Position numbers and translations under genes: made by a program. Shown here in pieces: positions 7,413 through 16,254 of a stretch of DNA of 64,000 bases (position 1 is its first letter; the number at the start of each line of letters is the position of its first letter). Under the pieces are notes generated by a model. That model was not told where the DNA came from and ran no database searches. It was given only the letters and a program-made list of their open reading frames with translations. The stretch lies in NCBI RefSeq assembly GCF_900142645.1, contig NZ_FRBP01000002.1:267582-331581 (forward strand), written 5' to 3'. Source of the DNA: Eubacterium callanderi (GTDB lineage Bacteria; Bacillota; Clostridia; Eubacteriales; Eubacteriaceae).

Positions 7413-9372
7413 AAAAACTACTGATGTTTTTTTCGACAAAGGCCAGAAACACCTTGGCCTCTGCCTGACCAGCGCTCAGCCGGCGCATGATGTAGCTTCC
7501 ATCTGTTTTTACAATTATATCTTCCGGTTCCTGACCGGACGTATCCTCTCTTTTCAGACACTGCTGTATCTTTTTAAACCAGACTCCCAACCGTTCAACG
7601 GCTTCCCTGACAAACCATTCTTCCTTTATTTCAACTCCTTGCAGCGCAATCAGATAATAGACATCAATCAAAGCCGTCATAAGCTGACGGTTCTCCGCTA
7701 AAAAGCCTTCCACAAGCCGGCCACAAGAACCAAAGGCCGACGCCTGATAATTCATCTCAATCTGGTCGCTGATAAGATAGGATTTAAGGATAATTTCCCG
7801 AACAATGTCTCGGTGCGTCTCTCCATCCAGCAGCTCCTCTATACATCTAACCATCGCCTGGTCCAGCAGGACCAGACGATCCATATCTATTTTGAACTGA
7901 TCATAATACCGCATAGGCAATATAAATTTACTGGCGAGTATGGACACAAGGACCGCACCTGTGGTAAAAAGCAGCCGCAGTTCCAAAGCGTAGGTGGACT
8001 GCATGGACAATGTTGTCTGTGAAAGCGCAAAGCAGGTGGCAAAAACCACAAGGGTTGAATAATCATCCGCCGCGTAAATGCAGAAAGCGGCAATGACCGC
8101 CAAAACCATATGTTCAGGATATGTGGTGAAAATCGAAAAAAGAAAAAAAGCGGCTATCAGCCCAATAACGGTTCCTTTTATTCGGTCCAGGCTTTTACTC
8201 ACACTCTCATCATAAAAAGGACGTGTGAGTAAATAAGCGGCCAATGGCAGCCAGTATCCATGTGTTACTGGTAAAAGCCTGGATACTAAAAATGTAAACG
8301 TCAAAACCAACGATAGCCTGACGCCAAAACGAAATTTAAAAGACGATCTTGAAAGATGGGCATAGAGACGCCACAACATTCTCGATTTTCTTGGCACCAC
8401 CCATTCCCTGTAAATACCCTTTCCGGCTGTTTCCGAAATGCCCTCCAAAGCGTTGATCAAAAGATTAATATCCAGCAGCATACTGTCATTAATATCCGCC
8501 TGATCCATAAAACAGTGGTCAGAAAAATCAATTAACTCGTGGATAACTTCGTTGTATTCACGGCTGTCAAAAACCCCGTTCAGGTGTTCCAGAACCTTTA
8601 TAAGTTTCTCAAGATAAAGCCTGTTGGCATCAGTCATCAGTTCTGGCTTTCTGAAAAATGTCAGTATTAAATTTTCCATTCGCTGGAAAATCATCACCAG
8701 CCGAAAATAGCAGGCGCCCTCAATGGTTGTAAAATATCGAAACCGCCTTGTTTTATAAATCCGGCCGCACAGGTTCTGGTTGATATTTAAAAGGGCGCGC
8801 TGCGCCTCCTGGGCCGCTTTATGGTTGCCCTGAATCAGAGCCGAAAAAGACTCTGTGATCTTGATAAAAGCATTTTTTGAAATATCATGAATAGCTGGTA
8901 CTGGCCTAAAATGCTTCCATATCCTCAAGCCAATATAGACCAGAAGAAAAGAGTAGACCAGCGCCAAAAGACGCATGGGAATATCGGTCAGCTGAATGGG
9001 GATCAGCTGCATAAAAACAAAACTCATTCCAAAAGGAAAGTAGCTGCCAGGTGTATACTCATCCGTCATAAAATAAACGAGTAAAAACGGAACCGCTAAA
9101 TTAACGATAAGCGTCATCGCAAGGTTAAGCCCTGCCGCAAAGGCGCAAAAGGCGAGAAGTATGTTAATGCTCAGGGCTCTCAGGATATGCCACTCCACCC
9201 CATTCTCATCACGTGTTCTGAGAAAAAGAACGGTTACCGGTGACGCCAGCATAGCGTTAGCCACACCGAAAAAAAACTGATTGGAAAAGAAAATAGATAA
9301 AAGGATCAGCGCAGGCGGAAATGCCTTGATGAAATGCTCTTTAATTTTCAGGGCTTTTATAGACTCTCGCAT
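7411..9372 (-). CDS. FUSC family integral membrane protein
   Basis: This 653-residue protein has two blocks of membrane helices, one near the N-terminus and one around residues 340-490, each followed by a long cytoplasmic region. The second block carries the FUSC/ArAE-like pattern FGVRLSLVLTFTFLVSRL, then GYWLPLAAYLLTRPFYDES and DRIKGTVIGLIAAFF. This doubled layout is typical of FUSC/YccS-type proteins, which resemble aromatic-acid or fusaric-acid efflux components. The transported substrate is unknown. It faces the phosphatase gene convergently and appears monocistronic. Confidence 0.85.
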   Translation of the reverse strand: MRESIKALKIKEHFIKAFPPALILLSIFFSNQFFFGVANAMLASPVTVLFLRTRDENGVEWHILRALSINILLAFCAFAAGLNLAMTLIVNLAVPFLLVYFMTDEYTPGSYFPFGMSFVFMQLIPIQLTDIPMRLLALVYSFLLVYIGLRIWKHFRPVPAIHDISKNAFIKITESFSALIQGNHKAAQEAQRALLNINQNLCGRIYKTRRFRYFTTIEGACYFRLVMIFQRMENLILTFFRKPELMTDANRLYLEKLIKVLEHLNGVFDSREYNEVIHELIDFSDHCFMDQADINDSMLLDINLLINALEGISETAGKGIYREWVVPRKSRMLWRLYAHLSRSSFKFRFGVRLSLVLTFTFLVSRLLPVTHGYWLPLAAYLLTRPFYDESVSKSLDRIKGTVIGLIAAFFLFSIFTTYPEHMVLAVIAAFCIYAADDYSTLVVFATCFALSQTTLSMQSTYALELRLLFTTGAVLVSILASKFILPMRYYDQFKIDMDRLVLLDQAMVRCIEELLDGETHRDIVREIILKSYLISDQIEMNYQASAFGSCGRLVEGFLAENRQLMTALIDVYYLIALQGVEIKEEWFVREAVERLGVWFKKIQQCLKREDTSGQEPEDIIVKTDGSYIMRRLSAGQAEAKVFLAFVEKNISSF

Positions 9373-9521
9373 ACTGCTCTCACCTCTTTATCCCCTGTTT
9401 TTAAAACTTTGACACGAAAAATGAAGACCCACTTCCTGGCTAAACGCCTGTGTCCGTAAACCAAAAGAACATAACAGAAGGTCTTCAAATTTTAGAATAT
9501 CATAAAATCCTTTAAATATTA

Positions 9522-9803
9522 TTATTTTATAAACTTGTCGATGGCATCATTTAATTCCGCTAAAACCTCCAGATCATTTTCCTCCACAGCATCAACAACA
9601 CAATGGCTGATATGATCTTTTAAAATCAACTTACCAATATTATTGATAGCAGATTTCACTGCAGATACCTGTATTAGAATTTCACTGCAATCTCTTCCTT
9701 CCTCCACCATCCTTTTTACAGACTCCATATGGCCGATGGCCCGTGACATCCGGTTGATAACCGCCCTGCGGTTTTCATGCTCATGTTCATGCTTAGCTGC
9801 CAT
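9522..9803 (-). CDS. CsoR/FrmR-type metal- or electrophile-sensing repressor
   Basis: From the ATG at 9803, 8 bases after AGGAG, this encodes 93 residues; an upstream GTG at 9821 would place the start before the ribosome-binding site. The N-terminus is His-rich (HEHEHE), and the all-helical DUF156 core includes RMSRAIGHMESVKRMVEEG. The expected ligand positions are C39, H64 and C68, the Cys-His-Cys set of copper-sensing CsoR; persulfide or nickel/cobalt sensors cannot be excluded. It lies 36 bases after the MATE gene on the same strand, and a G/C-tract operator sits at the operon promoter, so it probably represses its own operon. Confidence 0.9.
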   Translation of the reverse strand: MAAKHEHEHENRRAVINRMSRAIGHMESVKRMVEEGRDCSEILIQVSAVKSAINNIGKLILKDHISHCVVDAVEENDLEVLAELNDAIDKFIK

Positions 9804-9839
9804 TTTATTTCTCCTGTTCACCTTATTCTTTTATCTGTA

Positions 9840-11168
9840 TTATATAGCAACCATCTGCCATTTGCCACCATTAAAACGCCGAAGCAGTAAAAAGCCCCGC
9901 ACTGAGATATCAATAATATAGGCTGTCCATACCCCTATCAGACCAAAGCCGCAGATAATGCCAAGAAAATAACCAATGCAGACCCTTATCCCCCAGATAC
10001 CAAACAGCGTTAAAAACATGGGATACCGCGTATCGCCAGCTCCCTGCAGAGCACTCTCGATGACTTGTGTGATCGCGCTGCAAGGCTGAAAAAAGGCAAT
10101 CATCCGCAGAACTCCCACTGTAAGCATCTGCACCTCCGGTGTTGAGCTGAAGGCAGCTGCAAAGAACGGCGCAAAAATGAAAATTATGATCCCCATTGAT
10201 ACCATAAAGATTGTTGAAAGCGCGTTCGCAGCCAGCGCCATCCGGTGTGCCTTCTCCGGATTGTTCTCTCCCAGGCCAATGCCCACCAATGTTGCCGCTG
10301 CCACACCAAACCCCATGGAAGGGATATAGGTATAGTTTTCAATGGTTCCTGCAATGTTATGGGCCACATAGGCGTATGACCCGATGGATAAAATCATGGC
10401 ACCGTATACCAGCTGGCCTGCACGCATAATAAGCTTTTCCCCGCCAGCAGGGACGCCAATACGCAAAATTGACCGGATCATTTCCACATCAACACCCCAG
10501 CCCCTGAGCGGCAGTCTCAAAAATCCGGTTCCCTTTGTCAGCCAGATAAACAGAATACCGACGCCAAAAGCACGGGACAACGTTGTCGCAAGAGCCAGTC
10601 CCATAATACCAAGTCCAAGCTTTATAAAAAAAATATTAAATAAAATGTTCAGTACATTGGCGATCCCTGTGGCGACCATTGGCGTAACATTGTCCTTAGT
10701 AGCTCTCAGACAGCTGGATAAAACCAACGAAAGACATAAGAACACAATGGGAACGACCACGACCATATAATATGGTATGGCATAAACCAAAATGTCCTCA
10801 CCGGCACCAGAAATTTCAAGAATTGGCCTGTAAAACAATAAGTTCAGCGCTCCGACAATAATACCGATAAAAAAGCTAAGCAAAAAAGATTGCTGGAGTG
10901 CCCTGTTCCCCCTTTCCGCATCACTACGGCCAACATATCTACCAATAACTGCCAATGTGCCAACACTGACGGCTGTAAAAAAAGCAATAAAGATATTGAC
11001 AATCAGGTTCGTTACGCCAACTGCTGCAATGGCATCATCTGAGATCTGTCCTGCAAAAAAGGTATCAACCGTCCCCAAAAGTGTCTGTAGAACAGTCTCC
11101 ACCATTACCGGCAACGCTAACAAACCAATGACCTTCAAATCGTTTCTATTCATTTTCAAATGAAACAT
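9840..11168 (-). CDS. MATE family efflux transporter
   Basis: This 442-residue, 12-helix protein has MATE hallmarks in both halves: LPVMVETVLQTLLGTVDTFF with NLIVNIF near the N-terminus, and the second-half counterpart PAGGEKLIMRAGQ plus GFGVAAATLVGIGLGENNPE. MATE proteins export cationic drugs or metabolites using Na+ or H+ gradients. The start follows GGAGG at 8 bases. It is the first gene of an operon with a CsoR-type repressor, implying induction by copper or reactive sulfur/electrophiles rather than constitutive drug efflux; that link is inferred from operon and operator only. Confidence 0.92.
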   Translation of the reverse strand: MFHLKMNRNDLKVIGLLALPVMVETVLQTLLGTVDTFFAGQISDDAIAAVGVTNLIVNIFIAFFTAVSVGTLAVIGRYVGRSDAERGNRALQQSFLLSFFIGIIVGALNLLFYRPILEISGAGEDILVYAIPYYMVVVVPIVFLCLSLVLSSCLRATKDNVTPMVATGIANVLNILFNIFFIKLGLGIMGLALATTLSRAFGVGILFIWLTKGTGFLRLPLRGWGVDVEMIRSILRIGVPAGGEKLIMRAGQLVYGAMILSIGSYAYVAHNIAGTIENYTYIPSMGFGVAAATLVGIGLGENNPEKAHRMALAANALSTIFMVSMGIIIFIFAPFFAAAFSSTPEVQMLTVGVLRMIAFFQPCSAITQVIESALQGAGDTRYPMFLTLFGIWGIRVCIGYFLGIICGFGLIGVWTAYIIDISVRGFLLLRRFNGGKWQMVAI

Positions 11169-11179
11169 GATGCACCTCC

Positions 11180-11200
11180 ATAACCCCTATGGGGGGTTAT
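11180..11200. promoter_or_regulatory. CsoR-type operator overlapping the MATE-repressor promoter
   Basis: The inverted repeat is ATAACCCC, five bases, then GGGGTTAT. A/T-flanked G/C tracts of this kind are known operators of the CsoR/RcnR/FrmR family. It lies just downstream of the -10 element, over the expected transcription start, which suits repression. Confidence 0.7.
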
Positions 11201-11204
11201 GTTC

Positions 11205-11233
11205 AGTATAGCATCCTTTATGCGGTTTTACAA
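11205..11233 (-). promoter_or_regulatory. Promoter of the MATE-csoR-like operon
   Basis: On the reverse strand TTGTAA (11228-11233) and TATACT (11205-11210) are spaced by 17 bases. The operator at 11180-11200 begins 4 bases past the -10. Confidence 0.65.
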
Positions 11234-11235
11234 GC

Positions 11236-11260
11236 AAATTAAAAACCCCCTTAGGGGGTT
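11236..11260 (-). terminator. Palindrome after thiD: terminator and/or second CsoR-type site
   Basis: AACCCCCTTAGGGGGTT (11244-11260) is a perfect inverted repeat. Read on the reverse strand it is followed by TTTTTAATTT, so it can end the thiamine operon. It also has the same G/C-tract design as the operator at 11180-11200 and lies about 10 bases upstream of the MATE -35, so it may be a second repressor site. Confidence 0.55.
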
Positions 11261-11268
11261 AAGTAAAA

Positions 11269-12054
11269 TTATTTTTTCAATTGATACAAATGATTCAACG
11301 GTCCGTTTCCCTTTCCAAGATCAAGGCCATCCAATATTGCGCCATACACATAGGCTTTCGCATTTTTAACAGCATCCATCATAGCAACACCCTGTGCCAG
11401 ATTTGCGGCAATCGCAGAGGACAGCGTACAGCCGGTACCATGCGTGTTGGGATTGTCGACCTTTTCTTCGGGGAGCCAGTAGCCAAACCCCTCATAATAA
11501 AACAAGTCATCTGCCCGGTCCTCTAAATGTCCACCTTTTACCAATATCGCACCTTTATAATAGCCAGCAATATCACGGGCAGCGCGGATCATATCATTTT
11601 TAGATTTAATGGGAATACCTGACAAAATCTCAGCCTCCGAAATGTTCGGAGTGATCAAATCCGCCAATGGCATGAGTTCGTTAATTAAAACTGACTGGGC
11701 TGTCCTGTCAAAAAGCGCGTCACCACTTGTGGCAACCATGACCGGGTCCAGCACAATATTCTTGGGGGCATATTCCTTTAACTTTTTCGCAATGGCATGG
11801 ATAATCGCTTCTGAAGAAACCATACCTATTTTCACCGCATCTGGCACAATGTCTGTAAAGACTGCATCCATCTGGGCTTCCACCATCTTTTCAGAAATAT
11901 TTTCTACAGTGAATACACCAGTTGTATTCTGTGCTGTTATGGCCGTAATGACGCTCATACCATAAACACCGTAAACCGTAAAAGTTTTGAGATCTGCCTG
12001 TATACCTGCACCTCCGCTGCAATCGGAGCCTGCAATTGTCAATGCCTTAATCAT
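11269..12054 (-). CDS. thiD: Hydroxymethylpyrimidine (phosphate) kinase ThiD
   Basis: This 261-residue ribokinase-fold protein begins with the ThiD signature IAGSDCSGGAGIQADLKTF and has VYGMSVITAITAQNT, VLDPVMVATSG, LITPNISEAEIL and the anion-hole motif NTHGTGCTLSSAIAANLA, where the Asp/GTGC region holds the catalytic base. It phosphorylates HMP and HMP-P to HMP-PP for thiamine synthesis. Its start overlaps the thiE stop by 8 bases, and it is the last gene of the thiC-thiM-thiE-thiD operon. Confidence 0.96.
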   Translation of the reverse strand: MIKALTIAGSDCSGGAGIQADLKTFTVYGVYGMSVITAITAQNTTGVFTVENISEKMVEAQMDAVFTDIVPDAVKIGMVSSEAIIHAIAKKLKEYAPKNIVLDPVMVATSGDALFDRTAQSVLINELMPLADLITPNISEAEILSGIPIKSKNDMIRAARDIAGYYKGAILVKGGHLEDRADDLFYYEGFGYWLPEEKVDNPNTHGTGCTLSSAIAANLAQGVAMMDAVKNAKAYVYGAILDGLDLGKGNGPLNHLYQLKK

Positions 12055-12700
12055 TTGATTTCACCATCTTTTCAGATAATTTTCGAATTTTCTGTGCCGC
12101 CGCTCGTGTATCTGGCTGAGCAAACACCGCAGAGATAACTGCGACGCCGTCAACCTTTGAGCCAGAGAGCTCTAAAAGATTTTCTTCACTGATACCACCA
12201 ATGGCAACCACAGGGATTTTCACACTGCTGCAGATGCTCTTAAGTGTCTCAAAAGAAACCGCTTTGGCATCCGTCTTTGTAGAAGTTGAGAAAACTGCCC
12301 CCACACCGAGATAATCCGCGCCTTCTTTCTCTGCTGCCAAAGCCTGTTCCAGTGTCTGCGCAGATACACCCAGAATTTTATTTGGGCCGATCTTCTTACG
12401 GGTTTCCGCAACAGCGCCATCGCTTTGCCCAATGTGTACTCCGTCTGCGTCCACCTCTAAAGCAATTTCTACCTCATCATTGATGACATAGGGGATCCCT
12501 GCGGCCCTTGCCAGTTCCTTCAGGTTTCGTGCTTCGTGTAGAAAATCCTGATGCGCCATGTCCTTTTCCCTGATCTGAAGAAAGGTAGCACCGCCATCTA
12601 TCGCAGCACAAACCTCTTCCTCAAGGGTACTTTCGCCAAGCCAGGAACGGTCTGTAACGATATAGAGCAGCATATCTTCTTTTTTCACATTGTTTTTCAT
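12047..12700 (-). CDS. thiE: Thiamine phosphate synthase ThiE
   Basis: The ATG at 12700 follows AGGAG at a proper distance, giving 217 residues; the frame stays open 30 bases further. This is a TIM-barrel protein with YIVTDRSWLG near the start, FLQIREKD (pyrophosphate/HMP-PP site), YVINDEVEIALEVDADGVHI, GVSAQTLEQA, GADYLGVGAVFSTSTKTDA and PVVAIGGISEEN. It joins HMP-PP and thiazole phosphate to give thiamine phosphate. Downstream thiD overlaps it. Confidence 0.95.
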   Translation of the reverse strand: MKNNVKKEDMLLYIVTDRSWLGESTLEEEVCAAIDGGATFLQIREKDMAHQDFLHEARNLKELARAAGIPYVINDEVEIALEVDADGVHIGQSDGAVAETRKKIGPNKILGVSAQTLEQALAAEKEGADYLGVGAVFSTSTKTDAKAVSFETLKSICSSVKIPVVAIGGISEENLLELSGSKVDGVAVISAVFAQPDTRAAAQKIRKLSEKMVKSND

Positions 12701-12798
12701 AATTCTCCTAATTTGACAGTCAAATTTCAACTTTCACTTTTCCTGTTTATTTTATACCCGATTGAAATATTTTATAACATTATTTTAGCTTTTTCACC

Positions 12799-13644
12799 TC
12801 ATGGAATCAAGGTAATTTTTGCATAAGTTTCAATGGTTTTTCCTGTCATCGTACTGATATTATCAATGATAAAAGTCCTTAGACTTCCTGTCCCCAGCTG
12901 ATTATTTGTAACCTGACGCGAAGCCAGCTCACCGGCAATTCCCATGCTGGCCACCGCGCATACCACCGCTTCCAAAGCCTTCTCAGGATTGGCTGCCACA
13001 TAGGCTGCCGTCATGGCACTGAGCATGCAGCCCGTACCAGTAATCTTAGACATATCGTGATGTCCGTTTTTGACCACATAAGCTTTCCCGGCATCTGCAA
13101 TAAGGTCCATTGCTCCTGTGACCGCAATGACCGCACCTGCTCTTTCAGCCAGCTCTTTAGCTAAAGTGACGGTAGTGTCCAGTGTCTCATCAGTCACTTC
13201 ATCATTAACATCGGCATCTACCCCCTTTGTGGTACCTGCTCCAGCATAAACTGTCTTAATCTCAGAGATATTACCACGGATAACAGCAAACTTCACTTCT
13301 TTCAATAGCTGATAAGTTGTTTCTGTCCTGAACTTTGAAGCGCCGGCCCCCACAGGGTCCAGTATCACAGGATGCCCCAGTTCATTGGCTTTTTTCCCCG
13401 CGGCAATCATAGATTCTACAGTCCGACTGTTCAGTGTCCCGATATTGAGTACCAAAGCACTGCAAATGGTGGTAATCTCCTCTACCTCTTCAATATCATC
13501 TGCCATGATCGGGGATGACCCCATGGCCAAAAGTATATTTGCACAGTCATTGACTGTGACATAATTTGTAATATTATGAACCAGCTGTGGCTTTATCTGG
13601 GTGTTTTCAAAAATATCGACAAAATTTTTGTTTAATTGGATCAT
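12799..13644 (-). CDS. thiM: Hydroxyethylthiazole kinase ThiM
   Basis: This 281-residue ribokinase-like protein carries KPQLVHNITNYVTVNDCAN at the N-terminus, ALVLNIGTLN, PVILDPVGAGASKFRT, VIRGNISEI, VAVTGAMDLIADAG-like sequence and the GTGCMLSAMTAAY anion-hole motif with its catalytic Cys. It phosphorylates salvaged 4-methyl-5-hydroxyethylthiazole. No thiazole synthase genes (thiG/thiH/thiS) are in the window, so thiazole must be salvaged or made by genes elsewhere. A large hairpin separates it from thiC. Confidence 0.95.
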   Translation of the reverse strand: MIQLNKNFVDIFENTQIKPQLVHNITNYVTVNDCANILLAMGSSPIMADDIEEVEEITTICSALVLNIGTLNSRTVESMIAAGKKANELGHPVILDPVGAGASKFRTETTYQLLKEVKFAVIRGNISEIKTVYAGAGTTKGVDADVNDEVTDETLDTTVTLAKELAERAGAVIAVTGAMDLIADAGKAYVVKNGHHDMSKITGTGCMLSAMTAAYVAANPEKALEAVVCAVASMGIAGELASRQVTNNQLGTGSLRTFIIDNISTMTGKTIETYAKITLIP

Positions 13645-13665
13645 CTTTTCTCCTTTAAAGTGAAA

Positions 13666-13710
13666 GCGCAGGTGACTGCCGGCCTTTTAAGCCGCACCAT
13701 TCACCTGCGC
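13666..13710 (-). other. Intercistronic hairpin between thiC and thiM
   Basis: GCGCAGGTGA (13666-13675) pairs perfectly with TCACCTGCGC (13701-13710). On the reverse strand it is followed by TTTCACTTT, too weak for a clear terminator. It may protect the thiC message or partly reduce thiMED expression. Confidence 0.5.
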
Positions 13711-13717
13711 ACCTGGT

Positions 13718-15052
13718 TTATTTATCAGAAGGACACTCCTTTGTGTCTTCCATAATGTCCACATGCTCTCCGTTTAAAACCTTGTTCATGTTTCTAACTG
13801 AGCACATCTTTCCGCACATGGTACAGGTATCCTGGTTCTCTGGGGTCGACTCCGCGCGGTAACGCTTTGCTTTTTCGGGATCAATAGCAAGGCCAAACAT
13901 TTTTTCCCAGTCCAGCTCGCGTCTGGCAACTCCCATCTGATAATCCCAATCAGCCGCCCCTGGCAGTCCTTTGGCAATATCCGCTGCGTGGGCTGCAATT
14001 TTTGACGCGATAATACCCTCCTTAACGTCATCGACATCCGGTAGTCTCAAATGCTCAGCTGGTGTGACATAGCACAGGAAGGACGCCCCGTAGGTCGCCG
14101 CGATAGCACCGCCAATGGCCGAAGTAATATGGTCATAGCCTGGCGCGATGTCTGTTACGAGTGGGCCAAGCACATAGAAGGGGGCGCCTTTGCAGATTGT
14201 CTGCTGAATTTCCATATTAGCCTGAATCTGGTTAAGCGGCATATGACCAGGCCCTTCAACAATGATCTGGACATTCTTATCCCATGCACGCTGTGTCAGT
14301 TCTCCAAGAACCACCAGCTCAGAAATCTGTGAAATATCACCGGCATCCGCAATACATCCAGGTCTGCAGGCGTCACCAAGGCTAATGGTAACATCATACT
14401 CCTGACAGATTTCCAGAATCTCATCATAAAACTCAAAGAATGGGTTTTCATTGCCGGTCATTTCCATCCATGCAAAAATAAGCGAACCTCCGCGGGATAC
14501 AATATTCATCAAACGTCCGTTATTCTTGAAGCGGTCTGCAGTTGAACGGTTGATCCCACAATGCAGCGTCAGAAAATCAACACCATCCTCTGCATGCATG
14601 CGCACAACATCGATCCACTCCTGAGAAGTAATCTCCTGAAGCGGCTTATTGTAATAAACCACAGCATCGTAGATTGGTACAGTGCCGAGCATGGCCGGGC
14701 AGCTCTCTGTCAGTTTGCGTCTGAATTTGCGTGTATCTCCAAAAGAGCTCAGGTCCATGATGGCTTCTGCGCCCATGTCAACAGCACGCTTCACCTTTTC
14801 CATTTCTACATCCAGGTTCAAACAGTCTCTGGATGTTCCAAGATTGACGTTGATCTTTGTCTTCAACGCACTGCCGACCCCATAGGGTGTCAGGCAACGG
14901 TGATTCTTGTTGGCAGGTATAGCAACCTGCCCTTTTGCCACCAGGCCCATTAAATTACTTAAAGGCATATTTTCATATTCCGCGACGCGCTTCATCGCTT
15001 CCGTTTCAATGCCACGGCGCGCGGCATCCATTTGAGTTGTGTACAGCTCCAT
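13718..15052 (-). CDS. thiC: Phosphomethylpyrimidine synthase ThiC
   Basis: This 444-residue non-canonical radical-SAM enzyme converts aminoimidazole ribotide to HMP-P. It shows [92 protein letters not shown] and the C-terminal cluster motif [12 protein letters not shown] (CX2CX4C). It is of the shorter bacterial type without the long N-terminal extension. It is the first gene after a TPP riboswitch and terminator, so its transcription is controlled by thiamine pyrophosphate. Confidence 0.97.
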   Translation of the reverse strand: MELYTTQMDAARRGIETEAMKRVAEYENMPLSNLMGLVAKGQVAIPANKNHRCLTPYGVGSALKTKINVNLGTSRDCLNLDVEMEKVKRAVDMGAEAIMDLSSFGDTRKFRRKLTESCPAMLGTVPIYDAVVYYNKPLQEITSQEWIDVVRMHAEDGVDFLTLHCGINRSTADRFKNNGRLMNIVSRGGSLIFAWMEMTGNENPFFEFYDEILEICQEYDVTISLGDACRPGCIADAGDISQISELVVLGELTQRAWDKNVQIIVEGPGHMPLNQIQANMEIQQTICKGAPFYVLGPLVTDIAPGYDHITSAIGGAIAATYGASFLCYVTPAEHLRLPDVDDVKEGIIASKIAAHAADIAKGLPGAADWDYQMGVARRELDWEKMFGLAIDPEKAKRYRAESTPENQDTCTMCGKMCSVRNMNKVLNGEHVDIMEDTKECPSDK

Positions 15053-15083
15053 ATTTTCTCCTTAACTTTTTCAGTTTTTCAAC

Positions 15084-15110
15084 AAAAAAAGCGCACCCAC
15101 GGGTACGCGC
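15084..15110 (-). terminator. Riboswitch-controlled terminator before thiC
   Basis: On the reverse strand GCGCGTACCCGTGGGTGCGC (15091-15110) is a strong hairpin followed by a run of seven T (15084-15090). It directly follows the TPP aptamer and precedes thiC, as expected for transcriptional control by attenuation. Confidence 0.88.
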
Positions 15111-15116
15111 TTAGCT

Positions 15117-15213
15117 CAACTTGTCCTCCCTACGACGGCGTTACACCGCATCAGGTAAAACGGGTTTAGGATTCAATCCAATCTCAGCAAAAGCTCCCCG
15201 GGCATCAACTCAT
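15117..15213 (-). promoter_or_regulatory. TPP riboswitch (THI element)
   Basis: The reverse strand carries the conserved THI-box segments in order: GGGGAGC, then TGCTGAGA, an ACCC block, ACCTGATGCGGTGTAACGCC, and CGTAGGGA. These are the pyrimidine- and pyrophosphate-sensing helices of the TPP aptamer. With the adjacent terminator it should switch the thiC-thiM-thiE-thiD operon off when TPP is abundant. Confidence 0.95.
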
Positions 15214-15268
15214 TTGTCTTTTTAATTCTATCCTAAGTGCACCAAAATAACAAGAAGTTTCTTCATAT

Positions 15269-15883
15269 TTACCAAAACATTTCAATTAAACCTAAGATAA
15301 CCAATAATACACCAGAAACGGCCGGCGCATAATCCCCCAAAAGAGGGCCGACCACCTGTCCTCCAAGCCGGAAGCCAGACCATAAAGCAACAAGGCTTAT
15401 AATAAACGTACACACAGCAGTCAGGCCAATACTGACGCCTGTGATACTGGCGGCTATCCCTGTTCCCAGATTATTAAAGGTCAGACCAAGGGCAACTGTT
15501 ACAATTTCACGGTAGCGAATATGGTCCTTATCCTGAACCGATGCATCCACCACATCTGCCATTTCACCTGTATTTTTCATAGCGTAGCTGCCTGATTTTT
15601 TCTCCTTTAAAAGCTTGATGATTCCCTGTATGGCAAAATAAACACCCAGCAGTATAATAATCCCAGCGCCAAGATCATTTCCTATCCTGTCTGGAATATA
15701 ACCAGACAGCCATTTGCCAAAGAGCATGGCGATGACCGTTCCTGTTGTTGTAATAACAGCCACAGTCAGGTTCGAAACCGCGTTAAGATGAATTTTTTTA
15801 ATTCCGAAGGCCAGACCAACCACAATGTTATCAAGATTGGACGAAAGGCTGAATAGCAAAGCGGATACAATGAAAATAAGCAT
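15269..15883 (-). CDS. YtaF/MntP-like membrane protein (probable Mn2+ or related cation efflux)
   Basis: This 204-residue protein has six likely membrane helices and two half-repeats with acidic/Asn motifs: SLSSNLDNIVVGLAFGIKK in the first and ALGLTFNNLGTGIAASITG in the second, the pattern of the MntP/YtaF family. MntP members export manganese; YtaF members are annotated as sporulation membrane proteins of unknown substrate. GGGAG lies upstream of the ATG. A 250-base structured leader with its own promoter and terminator hairpin precedes it, so expression is probably controlled by an RNA element. Confidence 0.82.
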   Translation of the reverse strand: MLIFIVSALLFSLSSNLDNIVVGLAFGIKKIHLNAVSNLTVAVITTTGTVIAMLFGKWLSGYIPDRIGNDLGAGIIILLGVYFAIQGIIKLLKEKKSGSYAMKNTGEMADVVDASVQDKDHIRYREIVTVALGLTFNNLGTGIAASITGVSIGLTAVCTFIISLVALWSGFRLGGQVVGPLLGDYAPAVSGVLLVILGLIEMFW

Positions 15884-15973
15884 TTTACCATGCTCCCTGT
15901 TTATTTTATACGTTCTTTTTTATATTATACCTTTTTATCCATGTGAATTATCGCTGTCCTCTGGTAAATTTTA

Positions 15974-16016
15974 TCAAAAAACAAAGATACCTGGCACCCC
16001 CTTGCACCAGGTATCT
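15974..16016 (-). terminator. Terminator hairpin in the ytaF-like leader
   Basis: On the reverse strand AGATACCTGG (16007-16016) pairs with CCAGGTATCT (15985-15994), followed by TTTGTTTTTTG. It lies between the promoter at 16138-16166 and the coding start at 15883, so it must be read through for expression. Confidence 0.8.
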
Positions 16017-16131
16017 AACTCCCCTTCATTTTCCCCATTAAGAAAACGTTCATCCAGATATCATTTTCGAAGATGGTATCCCCCTTGATTCCACCTTATA
16101 TCTTACGTTTCAAAAACGTTTTCATTAACTG
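15985..16131 (-). promoter_or_regulatory. Structured 5' leader of unknown class before the ytaF-like gene
   Basis: On the reverse strand three nested helices precede the terminator: GAAAACGTT (16115-16123) with AACGTTTTC (16042-16050); inside it AGATAT with ATATCT; inside that AAGGTGG with CCATCTT. I compared it by eye with the yybP-ykoY manganese riboswitch, expected from the gene's function, but did not find that family's conserved loop sequences. It is best called an unassigned riboswitch-like attenuator. Confidence 0.55.
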
Positions 16132-16137
16132 TCAATA

Positions 16138-16166
16138 ATGATAACATTTCCATCAGTAATTGTCAA
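16138..16166 (-). promoter_or_regulatory. Promoter of the ytaF-like leader
   Basis: On the reverse strand a perfect TTGACA (16161-16166) and TATCAT (16138-16143) have a 17-base spacer. The start site would be near 16131, just before the first leader helix. Confidence 0.8.
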
Positions 16167-16254
16167 GTTATTTTATTAACAAATCGGCTACAGAAACCCT
16201 AAACCCCAATTAAATGCAGAGAGAGGCGCCACATTTTCGCAGCACCTCCCTGTT

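Noticed and set aside
15974..16131. yybP-ykoY manganese riboswitch before the ytaF-like gene
   Set aside because: Expected from function, but I could not find its conserved loop sequences, so the element is left unassigned.
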